Positions 43,037-51,303 of a DNA stretch of 64,000 nucleotides are shown piece by piece. The position numbers and the translations under genes were made by a program. Each line of letters begins with the position of its first letter. Within the stretch, counting starts at the first letter, position 1. The notes beneath the pieces are model-generated. The model made no database searches. It was not told where the DNA came from and saw nothing but the letters and a program-made list of their open reading frames with translations. Source of the stretch: UBA2357 sp002344625. Its GTDB lineage: Bacteria > Pseudomonadota > Gammaproteobacteria > Burkholderiales > Rhodocyclaceae. Location of the stretch: positions 62,001 to 126,000 of the forward strand of contig CALKIH010000047.1 in NCBI GenBank assembly GCA_937995335.1. Direction: 5' to 3'.

Positions 43037-44578
43037 TCAACGCTGCAGGAGGTGAAGCGCCAGCGCCGACGCGCCCAGTGCTGCCAGGTACATCAATAAG
43101 ATCAACGCGAAAGCGATTGTTTTGTAGCGAGCCGCCCTAACCACAGCCGGATCCCGCTGAAACGAGACAACTCCGAGCACTGGCAAACCAGTCACTTCCC
43201 TCAGCATACCGCCATCCATAATGGTGGGTCGCAACTGCGCAAGCAGGAACATCAGCGCGATGCCTGCGCCGAGCGCTGCCAGTCCCGCCAACGGGACGAG
43301 CAAGATCCGGTTCGGTGCTGAGGGCTTGGTCGCCAAGCTCGGTGGGTCGATCACCCGGAAGTCGGCAATTCCCGACTGCGCACTCATTTCAACCGACATC
43401 GAAGCTGACTCTCGTCGCGACACCAACTGTTCGTAGTTTCTTTTCTGGACATCGTAGTCGCGATTCAGCTGTGCCTGTTCGGCTTCGAGCTTGGGAACCA
43501 ATTCTGCCTTCTCGCGCATAACGGCAAGCCTTCGCTCATATTCGGCTACACGCGCCTGCAAAGCCGCAACGCGCGACTCGGCATCGGCATGAGCCAGCTT
43601 CATCTGCTGATAGACAGGATTTGCATCAAGGGACGCGAATTGCGCCGCTCCACTCGACATCATCCTCTCCACCTCCGCAGCTTTCTGCCCTTCAAGCTCC
43701 TTCAGCAAGCGGCTGACTGAGAGCACTTCCGGGTGCTGCTCCGTATATCGAAGCAAGAGCGAGTCGAGATTCTTGCGCAGTACTTCTATCCGACCATCCA
43801 ACTCGGGAATGGAAACCGATGACGCCATATTGTGCTGAGGCAACAAAACCGGCTCCTCACCCACCAATTGGCGCTGCAAAACCGTCCGCGAGGTCTCGGC
43901 CTCCTGCAACTCGAGTCGTGCCTGTGCAAGTTGCTGAGACGTGGCCCCGATCTGCGAGATATAGTCGCCCCCCTCACCCATCAGCGCCATGTTCCGCAGT
44001 CGGAAATCCTTAAGCCGATTTTCGGCCTCTGCCAAGCGCGTTTCGTAACTGGCAATCTGATCTTCGATGAACTTTCTGGCCGCGTCCGAATCCTGGCGTT
44101 TGCCCACCAACCCCGATTCGACAAACAGCGAGAGCAACGCCTGGACCACACGTTGAGCTCTCGCTGCATCGCTATCCTGATAGGCGAGCGTGAAAATCTT
44201 GTCCCTACCCGTCGTGCGAATGCGAAGCCCCTTGGTCAAGCTCGCGATCAGTGCTTCACGCTCAACGGACGTCGTGGCCTGGAGATCAAGATCCGCCATG
44301 GTAATTAGCTTCTCGACGTTTGGGCGACTTATCAGCGTACGGCTCAGGATCGCGATCTGCTGATCAACATTGGGCTGAACGGCTAACCCAGACATCAACG
44401 GCCGCAAAACCGACTGGGTGTCAACGAATACTCGTGCCGTCGATTCATACTTGTCCGGCATTTTATAGATCACGACACCGCCGACAATCGCCACGACCCA
44501 GGCGGTGATGAGTCCCCACCAGCGATAGCGCCACATGCCGCGCAATACACCGATAAGCTTCGAGATGATTTCTTCCAT
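43037..44578 (-). CDS. Wzz-type polysaccharide chain-length determinant, PEP-CTERM locus
   Basis: A 513-residue inner-membrane protein. A first transmembrane span lies at about 20-38 (WWGLITAWVVAIVGGVVIY) and a last one near the C-terminus (FALILLMYLAALGASALAL). Between them is a long periplasmic region with coiled coils (about 160-400). There is a Pro-rich segment before a further hydrophobic stretch (NRILLVPLAGLAALGAGIALMFLL) at about 430-450. It controls polymer length together with the kinase and Wza. The gene follows the export lipoprotein by 79 bp. Confidence 0.87.
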   Translation of the reverse strand: MEEIISKLIGVLRGMWRYRWWGLITAWVVAIVGGVVIYKMPDKYESTARVFVDTQSVLRPLMSGLAVQPNVDQQIAILSRTLISRPNVEKLITMADLDLQATTSVEREALIASLTKGLRIRTTGRDKIFTLAYQDSDAARAQRVVQALLSLFVESGLVGKRQDSDAARKFIEDQIASYETRLAEAENRLKDFRLRNMALMGEGGDYISQIGATSQQLAQARLELQEAETSRTVLQRQLVGEEPVLLPQHNMASSVSIPELDGRIEVLRKNLDSLLLRYTEQHPEVLSVSRLLKELEGQKAAEVERMMSSGAAQFASLDANPVYQQMKLAHADAESRVAALQARVAEYERRLAVMREKAELVPKLEAEQAQLNRDYDVQKRNYEQLVSRRESASMSVEMSAQSGIADFRVIDPPSLATKPSAPNRILLVPLAGLAALGAGIALMFLLAQLRPTIMDGGMLREVTGLPVLGVVSFQRDPAVVRAARYKTIAFALILLMYLAALGASALALHLLQR

Positions 44579-44657
44579 GCGTCCTGCTTCTCAGAAGTGC
44601 CGCAGCCTAGCGCGAGACTGCAAGCACATACGCCGAACCTCTGGCGAATTTAATTTA

Positions 44658-45290
44658 TTAGAACCAGCTCTGCGGGATCACCAATACGTCGCCCGGCAAC
44701 ATCTCGACATTCGCACCGAAATCGCCACTTTTCAGCAAATCGTCAATCCTGACGCTGAACTGTTTGTTGCCTTGAGCAGTGCGCAGGATGCTGGCACGAT
44801 TACCCGCCGCGAAATCGGTCACTCCGCCCACCTGAATCATGACATCCACAAGTGTCATGTTCTGTACATAGGGCAGTGCCTGCGGCTTTGCAGCCTCGCC
44901 CACAACCCGAATCTGCTCGCTGAACGGCCCCACGAAACTTGTCACGATCACCGTAACCACCGGCTCACGGATAAACTTGCCCAGTTCCTTTTCAATCTCC
45001 CGGGCCAGAGTAGTGGAATCACGACCAAGCGCGGGCAAATCCTCAACCAAGGGCGTTGTGATCTTGCCATCCGGTCGTACGGGCACCGACATCGATAGCT
45101 CGGGGTTTCGCCACACGATGATATTGACCGTATCACCTGGCCCGATCACGTAGTTGTACGCCGAATCGGCTGCACTGACAGGTGCTGGCGGATAGCTCGT
45201 GGCACACCCCGCCAGCAAGCCGGCGGCGAGGGCCGCGCAAAACAGGTTGCGCACATCCGCCCATGCACGAGGAACAGTTTGTGTGATCAT
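44658..45290 (-). CDS. Wza-like polysaccharide export lipoprotein, PEP-CTERM system-associated
   Basis: A 210-residue outer-membrane lipoprotein and the first gene of the EPS train. Its signal peptide ends in the lipobox LLAGC with Cys29. NYVIGPGDTVNIIVWRNPELS begins the Poly_export domain, and PYVQNMTLVDVMIQVGGVTDFA is an SLBB repeat. It forms the exit channel for the polymer. The leader upstream (45291-45500) is non-coding and should hold the main promoter. Confidence 0.88.
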   Translation of the reverse strand: MITQTVPRAWADVRNLFCAALAAGLLAGCATSYPPAPVSAADSAYNYVIGPGDTVNIIVWRNPELSMSVPVRPDGKITTPLVEDLPALGRDSTTLAREIEKELGKFIREPVVTVIVTSFVGPFSEQIRVVGEAAKPQALPYVQNMTLVDVMIQVGGVTDFAAGNRASILRTAQGNKQFSVRIDDLLKSGDFGANVEMLPGDVLVIPQSWF

Positions 45291-45442
45291 CTGAGACCCC
45301 TATTGATTTGGTTGATGGCCATTACAGCCCTCGCTGGTTGCCGATACTACGCACGATCCGCTCCATCACCCCGGGAAAAACGCACGAGGCGGCTCAAAAT
45401 GGAACGAAAATGAACGGTCGCCCGGGTGACGGAAAGCGACAT

Positions 45443-45472
45443 ATTCTACATTCCGCCGCCCGCACGTCTGAA
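45443..45472 (-). promoter_or_regulatory. possible sigma-70 promoter of the EPS gene train
   Basis: On the minus strand, TTCAGA and TAGAAT are separated by 18 bases, about 150 bp before the Wza start. The -10 matches 5 of 6 consensus bases, the -35 only about half. No sigma-54 element was found in this leader. This is a weak prediction. Confidence 0.3.
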
Positions 45473-45510
45473 GTGGTTTATTTTTTGTAAGCTCGCATGA
45501 AAATGTGAAA

Positions 45511-45536
45511 GGCGTCATAGGCTCCTTGATGACACC
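45511..45536 (-). terminator. possible terminator of the DUF1302 gene
   Basis: GGTGTCAT and ATGACGCC form an 8-bp stem with one G-T pair and a 10-base loop just after the DUF1302 stop codon. The following T-run is short and interrupted. Confidence 0.4.
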
Positions 45537-45546
45537 AAAGCTCAGG

Positions 45547-46971
45547 TCAAAACCACCGACGTACCTCGACGTAGACACGGTCACTATCGTCGAAGCGACC
45601 GAACAAACCATCGTCGGGGCCGCCGAACACATCGACACCGAATTGGGCACGCCACTCCTGAGTCATGTTCCACACCAGCTTCGGGCGCAACATATAGTCA
45701 GTGCGGTTGAGACTGGTCACATACAGAAGCTCTGCCTCGAAGCTACCGCCAAACTTCCGGTTTACCAGGAAAGTGAGCCCATGTTCATCCTGGTCCACTG
45801 TCATCCCATCCGAATGGTCGAAGGTGTAGCGACCGTAGTACTGGGCATTGAAACGCCAGTCGTCATGAGGCAGATCGGCGCCGATGACATAGTCGAGCGT
45901 ATTCGACGCGTCCAGCCCGAAGGGCGCGCTCGGCTCGGATGTCAGGAAGCGCCTTCCCCGGGTATGCACCGCCTCTCCTTTGAGCACGAAGGTATCGTAG
46001 TCCTTGGAAAAGGTGCCACCCACCTGGTTGATCCGGTCGTTGCGCAACTCGAGCCCGGTAGGCAGTCGATACAGGGTGGGCGATGCATCGAGACTCTGGT
46101 AGTAGAAGGCGCTCAGGTCCCATCCAGCCACCAAATGGGACACCCGCAGGCCCCAGTTGGTATTCGACAGCTCGGTGTCACGCTCGACAGTGTGGATCGG
46201 TGTGTTGCCCGGGATCGGAAAAGGGTAGAAATCCGCACCGGGTTTGCCGATGTCATCGTGGCTCGGATAGGGGATCCACAAGGCCTCGAAATGGGTCTCG
46301 CCGGCAAAATACTCCGCCCGCGCGGCCCATTGCGGAATTCTCATCGACTCGAACTCCGGCAGCAGAAACTCGCGCATGTCGCGTGCCGAGACCACATCGG
46401 CCACGAACAAACCCACTACTTCCCCCCAAACCACATGCTGGCGACCCAGCCTGAACTCCAGGTCACCGCTACCGAAGTCGAGGTAGGTTTCACGCCACAT
46501 GAACTCACGCCGCTGATCACGACGAACCGCGCCGGGATAGAAGTCGTCCTCGAGATCGAATGCACCGTCGAGATCCGCACGCCCCGTCACCTTGTACTTG
46601 ACTCCGGATCCGAGATTGCCGGTGGCGGCAAGCTCGAGCCGTGCCCTGAGCTTCGACCAGTGTTCCGGATCCGGTGTGGTATGAGCCGCCGAGATCTCGC
46701 CATAACCCGACAGGCGCGGGCCCCCCTTATGGCCGGACGCCGGTTCGCTCTCGGCGACGTCAAGCCTGAAAGCGTCGTCCAATGCAGGATCGGGTACTTC
46801 TGTGGCGTCTTCGGGGGGCGAAACCGCGGCGGGGACCGCTTCGACTGCACCGTCCAACGGCGCATCGAGATCAAACAGGTCATCGAGCCCTTCGGCCGCG
46901 GTTGCGGGGGTCAGGACCAGCGAGCCCGCCGTCAGAAGGGAAAGGGTGATTCGATTCATCGGAGGTGCCAT
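45547..46971 (-). CDS. DUF1302-like outer-membrane beta-barrel protein
   Basis: A 474-residue exported protein. A signal peptide (MNRITLSLLTAGSLVLTPATAAE, from the second ATG at 46959) is followed by an acidic Ala/Pro-rich segment, then a barrel-like sequence with GYGEISAAHT, YLDFGSGDLEFRLGRQHVVWGE and many alternating strands, ending YVEVRRWF with a terminal aromatic. The HVVWGE segment is typical of DUF1302 outer-membrane proteins. It is preceded by an ABC ATPase gene with only 9 bp between. Related loci pair such barrels with LolA-like carriers, suggesting lipid or hydrophobe transfer to the outer membrane. Confidence 0.75.
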   Translation of the reverse strand: MAPPMNRITLSLLTAGSLVLTPATAAEGLDDLFDLDAPLDGAVEAVPAAVSPPEDATEVPDPALDDAFRLDVAESEPASGHKGGPRLSGYGEISAAHTTPDPEHWSKLRARLELAATGNLGSGVKYKVTGRADLDGAFDLEDDFYPGAVRRDQRREFMWRETYLDFGSGDLEFRLGRQHVVWGEVVGLFVADVVSARDMREFLLPEFESMRIPQWAARAEYFAGETHFEALWIPYPSHDDIGKPGADFYPFPIPGNTPIHTVERDTELSNTNWGLRVSHLVAGWDLSAFYYQSLDASPTLYRLPTGLELRNDRINQVGGTFSKDYDTFVLKGEAVHTRGRRFLTSEPSAPFGLDASNTLDYVIGADLPHDDWRFNAQYYGRYTFDHSDGMTVDQDEHGLTFLVNRKFGGSFEAELLYVTSLNRTDYMLRPKLVWNMTQEWRAQFGVDVFGGPDDGLFGRFDDSDRVYVEVRRWF

Positions 46972-46980
46972 GGTCTGTCT

Positions 46981-47730
46981 TCAGATCTCGGGATCTTCGT
47001 CTTCGGGTTCGCGCCGGTCCTGCACGAATACCCAGCGACCCTCGGCCTTCATGCCCAGCGCCGAGATCTTGCCATCCTCGATGCGCACCAGTCGATCAGC
47101 CATGTTCATGACCCGCTTGTCGTGGGTCGAAAATATGAAGGTCGTACCGGCCTTGCGGTTGATGTCTTTCATCAGGCGCAGGATGCTCTCGCCGGTCTTG
47201 CGATCGAGGTTCGCAGTCGGTTCATCGGCAAGCACCACCCGGGAATGCGTTGCCAACGCGCGTGCAATCGCCACCCTCTGGCGCTGCCCGCCGGACAACT
47301 GATTGGGGCGATGGCCTGCATATTTGGTGAGCCCGACCATCGCAAGATAGTGCTTGATACGCTCGGCGCGCTCGGCCTTGCCGAGCTCAGGCAACTGCAA
47401 GAGCGGATACTCCACGTTTTCTTCGGCCGACAGGACAGGCAGAAGATTGAAGGTCTGGAATATGAATCCAAGGGTGCGCGCCCTGACATCCGCCAGCTGA
47501 TCGGGCGTCTGACCAGAGACATCGCGTCCGTCGACCAGCACCTTGCCCTCGGTGGGCGTATCGATGCACCCGATGATGTTGAGCAGCGTCGATTTGCCGC
47601 TTCCGGACGGGCCGGCAATCGCCAGGAATACGCCGGGTTCGATCGAAAGCGTAACATTCTGGAGTGCATTGACCTCCTGATCGCCCAGCATATAGCGCTT
47701 ACTGACGTTTTCGACCTGTACGATTGGCAT
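46981..47730 (-). CDS. LolD/MacB-type ABC transporter ATPase without a local permease
   Basis: A 249-residue ATPase. MPIVQVENVSKRYMLGDQEVNALQNVTL is the usual N-terminus; Walker A is GPSGSGKST, the signature LSGGQRQRVAIARAL, and Walker B VVLADEPTANLD. LolD/MacB relatives work with FtsX-type permeases, but none is adjacent: the DUF1302 gene follows directly and a LolA-like gene lies on the other side in the opposite direction. The C-terminal extension (about 25 residues, rich in Glu/Asp) is unusual. The permease may be encoded elsewhere. Confidence 0.85.
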   Translation of the reverse strand: MPIVQVENVSKRYMLGDQEVNALQNVTLSIEPGVFLAIAGPSGSGKSTLLNIIGCIDTPTEGKVLVDGRDVSGQTPDQLADVRARTLGFIFQTFNLLPVLSAEENVEYPLLQLPELGKAERAERIKHYLAMVGLTKYAGHRPNQLSGGQRQRVAIARALATHSRVVLADEPTANLDRKTGESILRLMKDINRKAGTTFIFSTHDKRVMNMADRLVRIEDGKISALGMKAEGRWVFVQDRREPEDEDPEI

Positions 47731-47774
47731 GTCAATGGGCCACAATGAGCAAATACTTGTCAAGGATAGCATCC

Positions 47775-48551
47775 ATGAGCCCAATCGATCGAAACAGAAG
47801 ACAATTCGTGACGGCCGGCGCAGCGACTGTGGCATTTCTGATAGCACCACGGATGGCCCTGGCGCAGGACGCCGGCGGCGCCGCCGCCCGCCAGATCGTC
47901 GAACGCGCGGATGAAATCAGGTTTCCACGCGAGAGCTTTCAGACCGACATCACCATCACCAACTTCAGCGACGGTGTCAGCGGCGATGAACGCAAGTTCC
48001 GGGTACTCTCGCGTGGTAACGAAAACACGATCGTGCTTACCATGTCGCCGGCATCCGAACGCGGTCAGGCCCTGCTGATGCGCGGCCGCGATTTGTGGAT
48101 TTTCATGCCTTCGGTATCTCAGCCGGTGCGGATCTCGCTTTCGCAGCGGCTGACCGGCCAGGTGGCCAACGGCGACCTGGCCCGGGCCAACTTCGCAGGC
48201 GACTACAACCCGGTATTGACCGGCAGCGAGACACTCGACGGACAAGAAGCCCATGTGCTGGAATTGACGGCCGTAGACCGGGGCGTAACCTACGCCAAAG
48301 TCCGATACTGGGTTGCCAAGGACGACAACCGCCCGCTCAAGGCCGATTTCTATGCACTGTCGGGCCGCCTGATGAAGACCGCCTATTACCAGGAGTTTCG
48401 CGAACTGGCCGGACGACTGCGGCCAACCCGGCTGGTCATGGAAGACGCGCTCAAGAAGGGTGAAACGTCTGTCCTCGAGTACCAGACGATGGCGCTGCGC
48501 GACCTGCCGGAAAGAATGTTCACCCGCGAGTACTTGCGCCGGCTTCAGTAA
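47775..48551 (+). CDS. LolA-like outer-membrane lipoprotein-sorting protein
   Basis: A 258-residue protein. The N-terminus DRNRRQFVTAGAATVAFLIAPRMALA has a twin-arginine-like signal with hydrophobic core and an Ala-x-Ala site. The mature part (QTDITITNFSDGVSGDERKFRVLSRGNENTIVLTMSPASERGQALLMRGRDLWIFMPSVSQPVRIS) is typical of the LolA-like outer-membrane lipoprotein-sorting family. It is divergent from the ABC ATPase, with only 44 bp between the start codons, so the promoters must overlap the coding regions. It probably carries a lipid or lipoprotein across the periplasm for the neighbouring system. Confidence 0.8.
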   Translation: MSPIDRNRRQFVTAGAATVAFLIAPRMALAQDAGGAAARQIVERADEIRFPRESFQTDITITNFSDGVSGDERKFRVLSRGNENTIVLTMSPASERGQALLMRGRDLWIFMPSVSQPVRISLSQRLTGQVANGDLARANFAGDYNPVLTGSETLDGQEAHVLELTAVDRGVTYAKVRYWVAKDDNRPLKADFYALSGRLMKTAYYQEFRELAGRLRPTRLVMEDALKKGETSVLEYQTMALRDLPERMFTREYLRRLQ

Positions 48552-48633
48552 AAAGCACTGGGTGTCAGGCCGTATCGCATCTTATCGATACCACCGCCAT
48601 TGAAACGGCCACGTTTACCGTGGCGCGCATGCG

Positions 48634-48658
48634 AAAAAAACGGGTGCCGAAGCACCCG
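48634..48658 (-). terminator. intrinsic terminator of the downstream porin, UUCG loop
   Basis: On the minus strand CGGGTGC-TTCG-GCACCCG is followed by seven T residues. The stable UUCG loop on a GC stem, 30 bp after the porin stop codon, makes a strong Rho-independent terminator. Confidence 0.9.
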
Positions 48659-48687
48659 CTTTCCCAAACCAGAGGTGTATTCGCGAA

Positions 48688-49644
48688 TCAGAACGAGTGG
48701 CCGATGCCCACACCGAAGGTGTCTCGCGAGCTCCCGTTGTCGGGATCCTGATACTGATAACCCGCATAGGCATACGTACGCTTCGACAACGAATGCTGGT
48801 ACGCCAGCGCCCACACATCGATATCGTTGCTGTCGATACCTTCGACATCCGACTGCGCGGTGAAGCCGAGCGACACCACCCCGGCGCCGATCGGCGCTGA
48901 AACCCCGAGACCCCAGGCGGTTTCATCTTCGAGAGCCGACGCATCCGCATCGTTGAGGATGTAGGTCGCCATCAGCCTGGCAACGCCAAAGTCATAGGCA
49001 CCACCGACGGTATGGCTATCCACCAGATTGTTGACGGCATGCCAAGTGTACATGGCCGAGATCGGACCAGCATCGTAGCGCAGGCCAATACCGTAAACGT
49101 CGTGGCTGATCGAGTCATCTTCATCCGGTGCATAGAGCGCGGCAAATTGAATGCCGCTGAAGGTCGGCGCAACGTAGGCGACAGCGTTATCGACCCGCGT
49201 TTCCAGGCCGTTCGCTTCGCCCGTGAAGGCAGTCAGGTTGACGTTGGTGGAACGGAACGCGTTGGATGCGCCACTGGCATCGAAATCGCCCATCCAGTTG
49301 TTCAGCGGCGTCGAAATACGCCCTGCGACCACCGTACCGAAGCCGCCCTCAAGTCCGACGAAGGTGTCCTGCGCATCGCCAAAGGTGCTGCTGCTGTCGT
49401 TGGTCAGTGCGGTTTCAATCTGGAAAATGGCCTTCAGACCATTACCAAGATCTTCACTACCCTTGAACCCCAAAACCGACGTGCTCCAGCCGCTCGACTC
49501 GACGGCGGTGACACCATTGCCGGCATCGTCATCGATCGAGAACAAGCCGATATCCAGAATGCCATACACGGTCACGTTCGATTGCGCAAACGCCGACGCC
49601 GACACCAAGGCCCCAATTGCTACCGAAATAAGCTTCATACGCAT
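48688..49644 (-). CDS. Gram-negative porin (1)
   Basis: A 318-residue trimeric-porin-type protein. The signal peptide MRMKLISVAIGALVSASAFA is followed by QSNVTVYGILDIGLFSID, the usual mature start of betaproteobacterial porins, and SSGWSTSVLGFKGSEDLGNGLKAIFQIET. The chain ends GVGIGHSF with the C-terminal Phe required for outer-membrane insertion. A GGAGGTG ribosome-binding site precedes the start. It is a paralogue of the next porin, with long shared stretches. It forms a general diffusion pore; specificity is unknown. Confidence 0.9.
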   Translation of the reverse strand: MRMKLISVAIGALVSASAFAQSNVTVYGILDIGLFSIDDDAGNGVTAVESSGWSTSVLGFKGSEDLGNGLKAIFQIETALTNDSSSTFGDAQDTFVGLEGGFGTVVAGRISTPLNNWMGDFDASGASNAFRSTNVNLTAFTGEANGLETRVDNAVAYVAPTFSGIQFAALYAPDEDDSISHDVYGIGLRYDAGPISAMYTWHAVNNLVDSHTVGGAYDFGVARLMATYILNDADASALEDETAWGLGVSAPIGAGVVSLGFTAQSDVEGIDSNDIDVWALAYQHSLSKRTYAYAGYQYQDPDNGSSRDTFGVGIGHSF

Positions 49645-49926
49645 GAATAAGCACCTCCAGGATTATGCTACTGAATGGAAATTTGGCCCTTCCAAACCGG
49701 CCTTGCAATAATGATGCAAGCTCATTGTGCTAACGGTAAACGGCACGGAGCAAGAACTATCCGCGTAGGTGCGTATTTACAACACTATAAGAAAGCCAGA
49801 TTAATCGATACATTCATCGCACAAATATAGGCGCACCACCACGATGCATGCATGCACGTGCGCGGTGCAAAAAAACAGCAAGCACACCGGTCGGCGGAGC
49901 ATCCACCAAGACGAACAGGCAAAAAA
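49645..49926. other. intergenic region between the two porin genes
   Basis: About 280 bp of comparatively AT-rich leader for porin 1 on the minus strand. The ribosome-binding site is at about 49655. No reading frame of note is present and I did not find a confident promoter. Confidence 0.5.
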
Positions 49927-49948
49927 AACAGGCGCCGAAGCGCCTGTT
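49927..49948 (-). terminator. intrinsic terminator of the upstream porin, UUCG loop
   Basis: On the minus strand AACAGGCGC-TTCG-GCGCCTGTT is followed by a run of T residues, 27 bp after the stop codon of porin 2. The hairpin architecture is the same as at the other porin, but the stem sequence differs. Confidence 0.92.
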
Positions 49949-49974
49949 TTTACTTTCAACTGATTCTGAAAAGA

Positions 49975-50913
49975 TCAGAAGTGGTGAGCAACGCCGACAC
50001 CGTAGGTGTCTTGCGAAGAACCGTTTTCACGATCCTTGTACTGATAACCGGCGTAAGCGTAGGTACGCTTCGACAGGTTGTGCTTGTAGGTCAGCGCCCA
50101 GACGTCGATGTCATTGTCGGCGATACCAGCGATATCGGTTTGCTGAGTGAAGCCGAGACCAACGGAGCCAGCGCCGATCGGAGCCGAAACGCCGATTGCC
50201 CAAGCTTGTTCGTCTTCGGTACCCGAAGCGTCGAATTCGTTGAAGATGTAGTTGGTGTGGATCTTGGCTACGCCGAAGTTGTAGCTGAAACCAACGGCGA
50301 AGTTATCGACCGTGTTGTCAATCGCATGCCACGTGAACATTGCCGCGATCGGGCCACTCTTCCACTGCAGGCCGATACCGTAGATATCTTCGCTGACGGT
50401 GTCATCTTCATCCGGCGCGTACAGGGCGGCGAATTCGACGCCGCTGAAGGTCGGTGCGGCATAGACGACCGAGTTGTTAACACGGGTTTCCAAGGAGCCA
50501 CGCAAATCGACGTTGGAGGTACGGAACGCGTTCGCGACGCCCGACGGATCATACTCGGGCAACCAGTTGTTCAACGGGGTCGAGTTGCGGCCGGCGATCA
50601 AGGTACCGAAGCCGCCGGTCAGGCCGACGAAGGTGTCGCGAGCCGAACCAAAGGTGCTGCTGCTGTCATTTTCCAGCCTGGTTTCGATCTGGAAGATCGC
50701 CTTGAGGCCATTGCCCAGATCTTCCGAGCCCTTGAAACCAAGACGGGAGGTGGTCCAGCCGCTCGAATCGACACGGGTAACGCCATTGCCGTTTGCGTCG
50801 TCCTTGTTGAACACACCAACGTCCATACGGCCGTAAATCGTGACGTTCGACTGAGCGAAGGCCGGAACCGATACCAGACCGGCGACAGCCAGCGCGATAA
50901 GTTTCTTCTGCAT
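49975..50913 (-). CDS. Gram-negative porin (2)
   Basis: A 312-residue porin. The start at 50913 is fixed by GAGGAG 6-7 bases upstream and yields the signal peptide MQKKLIALAVAGLVSVPAFA; the mature protein begins QSNVTIYGRMDVGVF and ends GVGVAHHF with the terminal Phe. It shares with porin 1 the segments SSGWTTSRLGFKGSEDLGNGLKAIFQIET and FNEFDASGTEDEQAWAIGVSAPIGAG in position and pattern. The two differ mainly in extracellular loops. The tandem arrangement, each with its own leader and terminator, points to separate regulation. Confidence 0.9.
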   Translation of the reverse strand: MQKKLIALAVAGLVSVPAFAQSNVTIYGRMDVGVFNKDDANGNGVTRVDSSGWTTSRLGFKGSEDLGNGLKAIFQIETRLENDSSSTFGSARDTFVGLTGGFGTLIAGRNSTPLNNWLPEYDPSGVANAFRTSNVDLRGSLETRVNNSVVYAAPTFSGVEFAALYAPDEDDTVSEDIYGIGLQWKSGPIAAMFTWHAIDNTVDNFAVGFSYNFGVAKIHTNYIFNEFDASGTEDEQAWAIGVSAPIGAGSVGLGFTQQTDIAGIADNDIDVWALTYKHNLSKRTYAYAGYQYKDRENGSSQDTYGVGVAHHF

Positions 50914-51303
50914 GAATTTCTCCTCTAGTTTGAAGTTGAAACCGACGGTTGGCCGGCCCGACTTACCTCTCAATTGAGAAGTTGCAGCCATTGTGCAAAC
51001 CGTGCCAGCGGCACGCAACCCCAAAACACATTTGCGCGGGTATTTCAGGCAAAAGTGTTGCACTGGAGCAACAACCCTGGGTACAGGAAGGCTTAAGCAT
51101 CATCAACACCTGCACCCGGCACATCAACCGGAATCCATGCAGTTTGTCACACTCGACGGTGTTCGTTCTAACCGTACCAAACCCATCGGCACAACACGCT
51201 GCAAGACCGTTCAGACATGCAACCGGGCTATCGCCCGCGGCTTCCCAATTCTCGCGGTACGGCGACTGGTATGCTTTGATCCCGTTTTTTATTCGCATTC
51301 CCG
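50914..51303. other. intergenic region between divergent porin and nuclease genes
   Basis: About 390 bp with the porin leader on the minus strand and the start region of the YhaO-like gene on the plus strand. An open minus-strand extension of the porin frame is not coding, because the ribosome-binding site and signal peptide fix the start at 50913. No clear promoter or hairpin was identified. Confidence 0.45.

Noticed and set aside
45505..47748. A 747-codon plus-strand open frame opposite the DUF1302 and ABC ATPase genes
   Set aside because: It is antisense to two genes with clear motifs, signal peptide and ribosome spacing; its translation is rich in Arg, His and Gln without domains, as expected for a GC-rich shadow.
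20854..51063. Longer N-terminal extensions of several genes (for example to 30322, 31454, 38284, 39587, 51063)
   Set aside because: Conserved N-termini such as MCGI, ribosome-binding sites, signal peptides or 4-bp overlaps place the starts further in.
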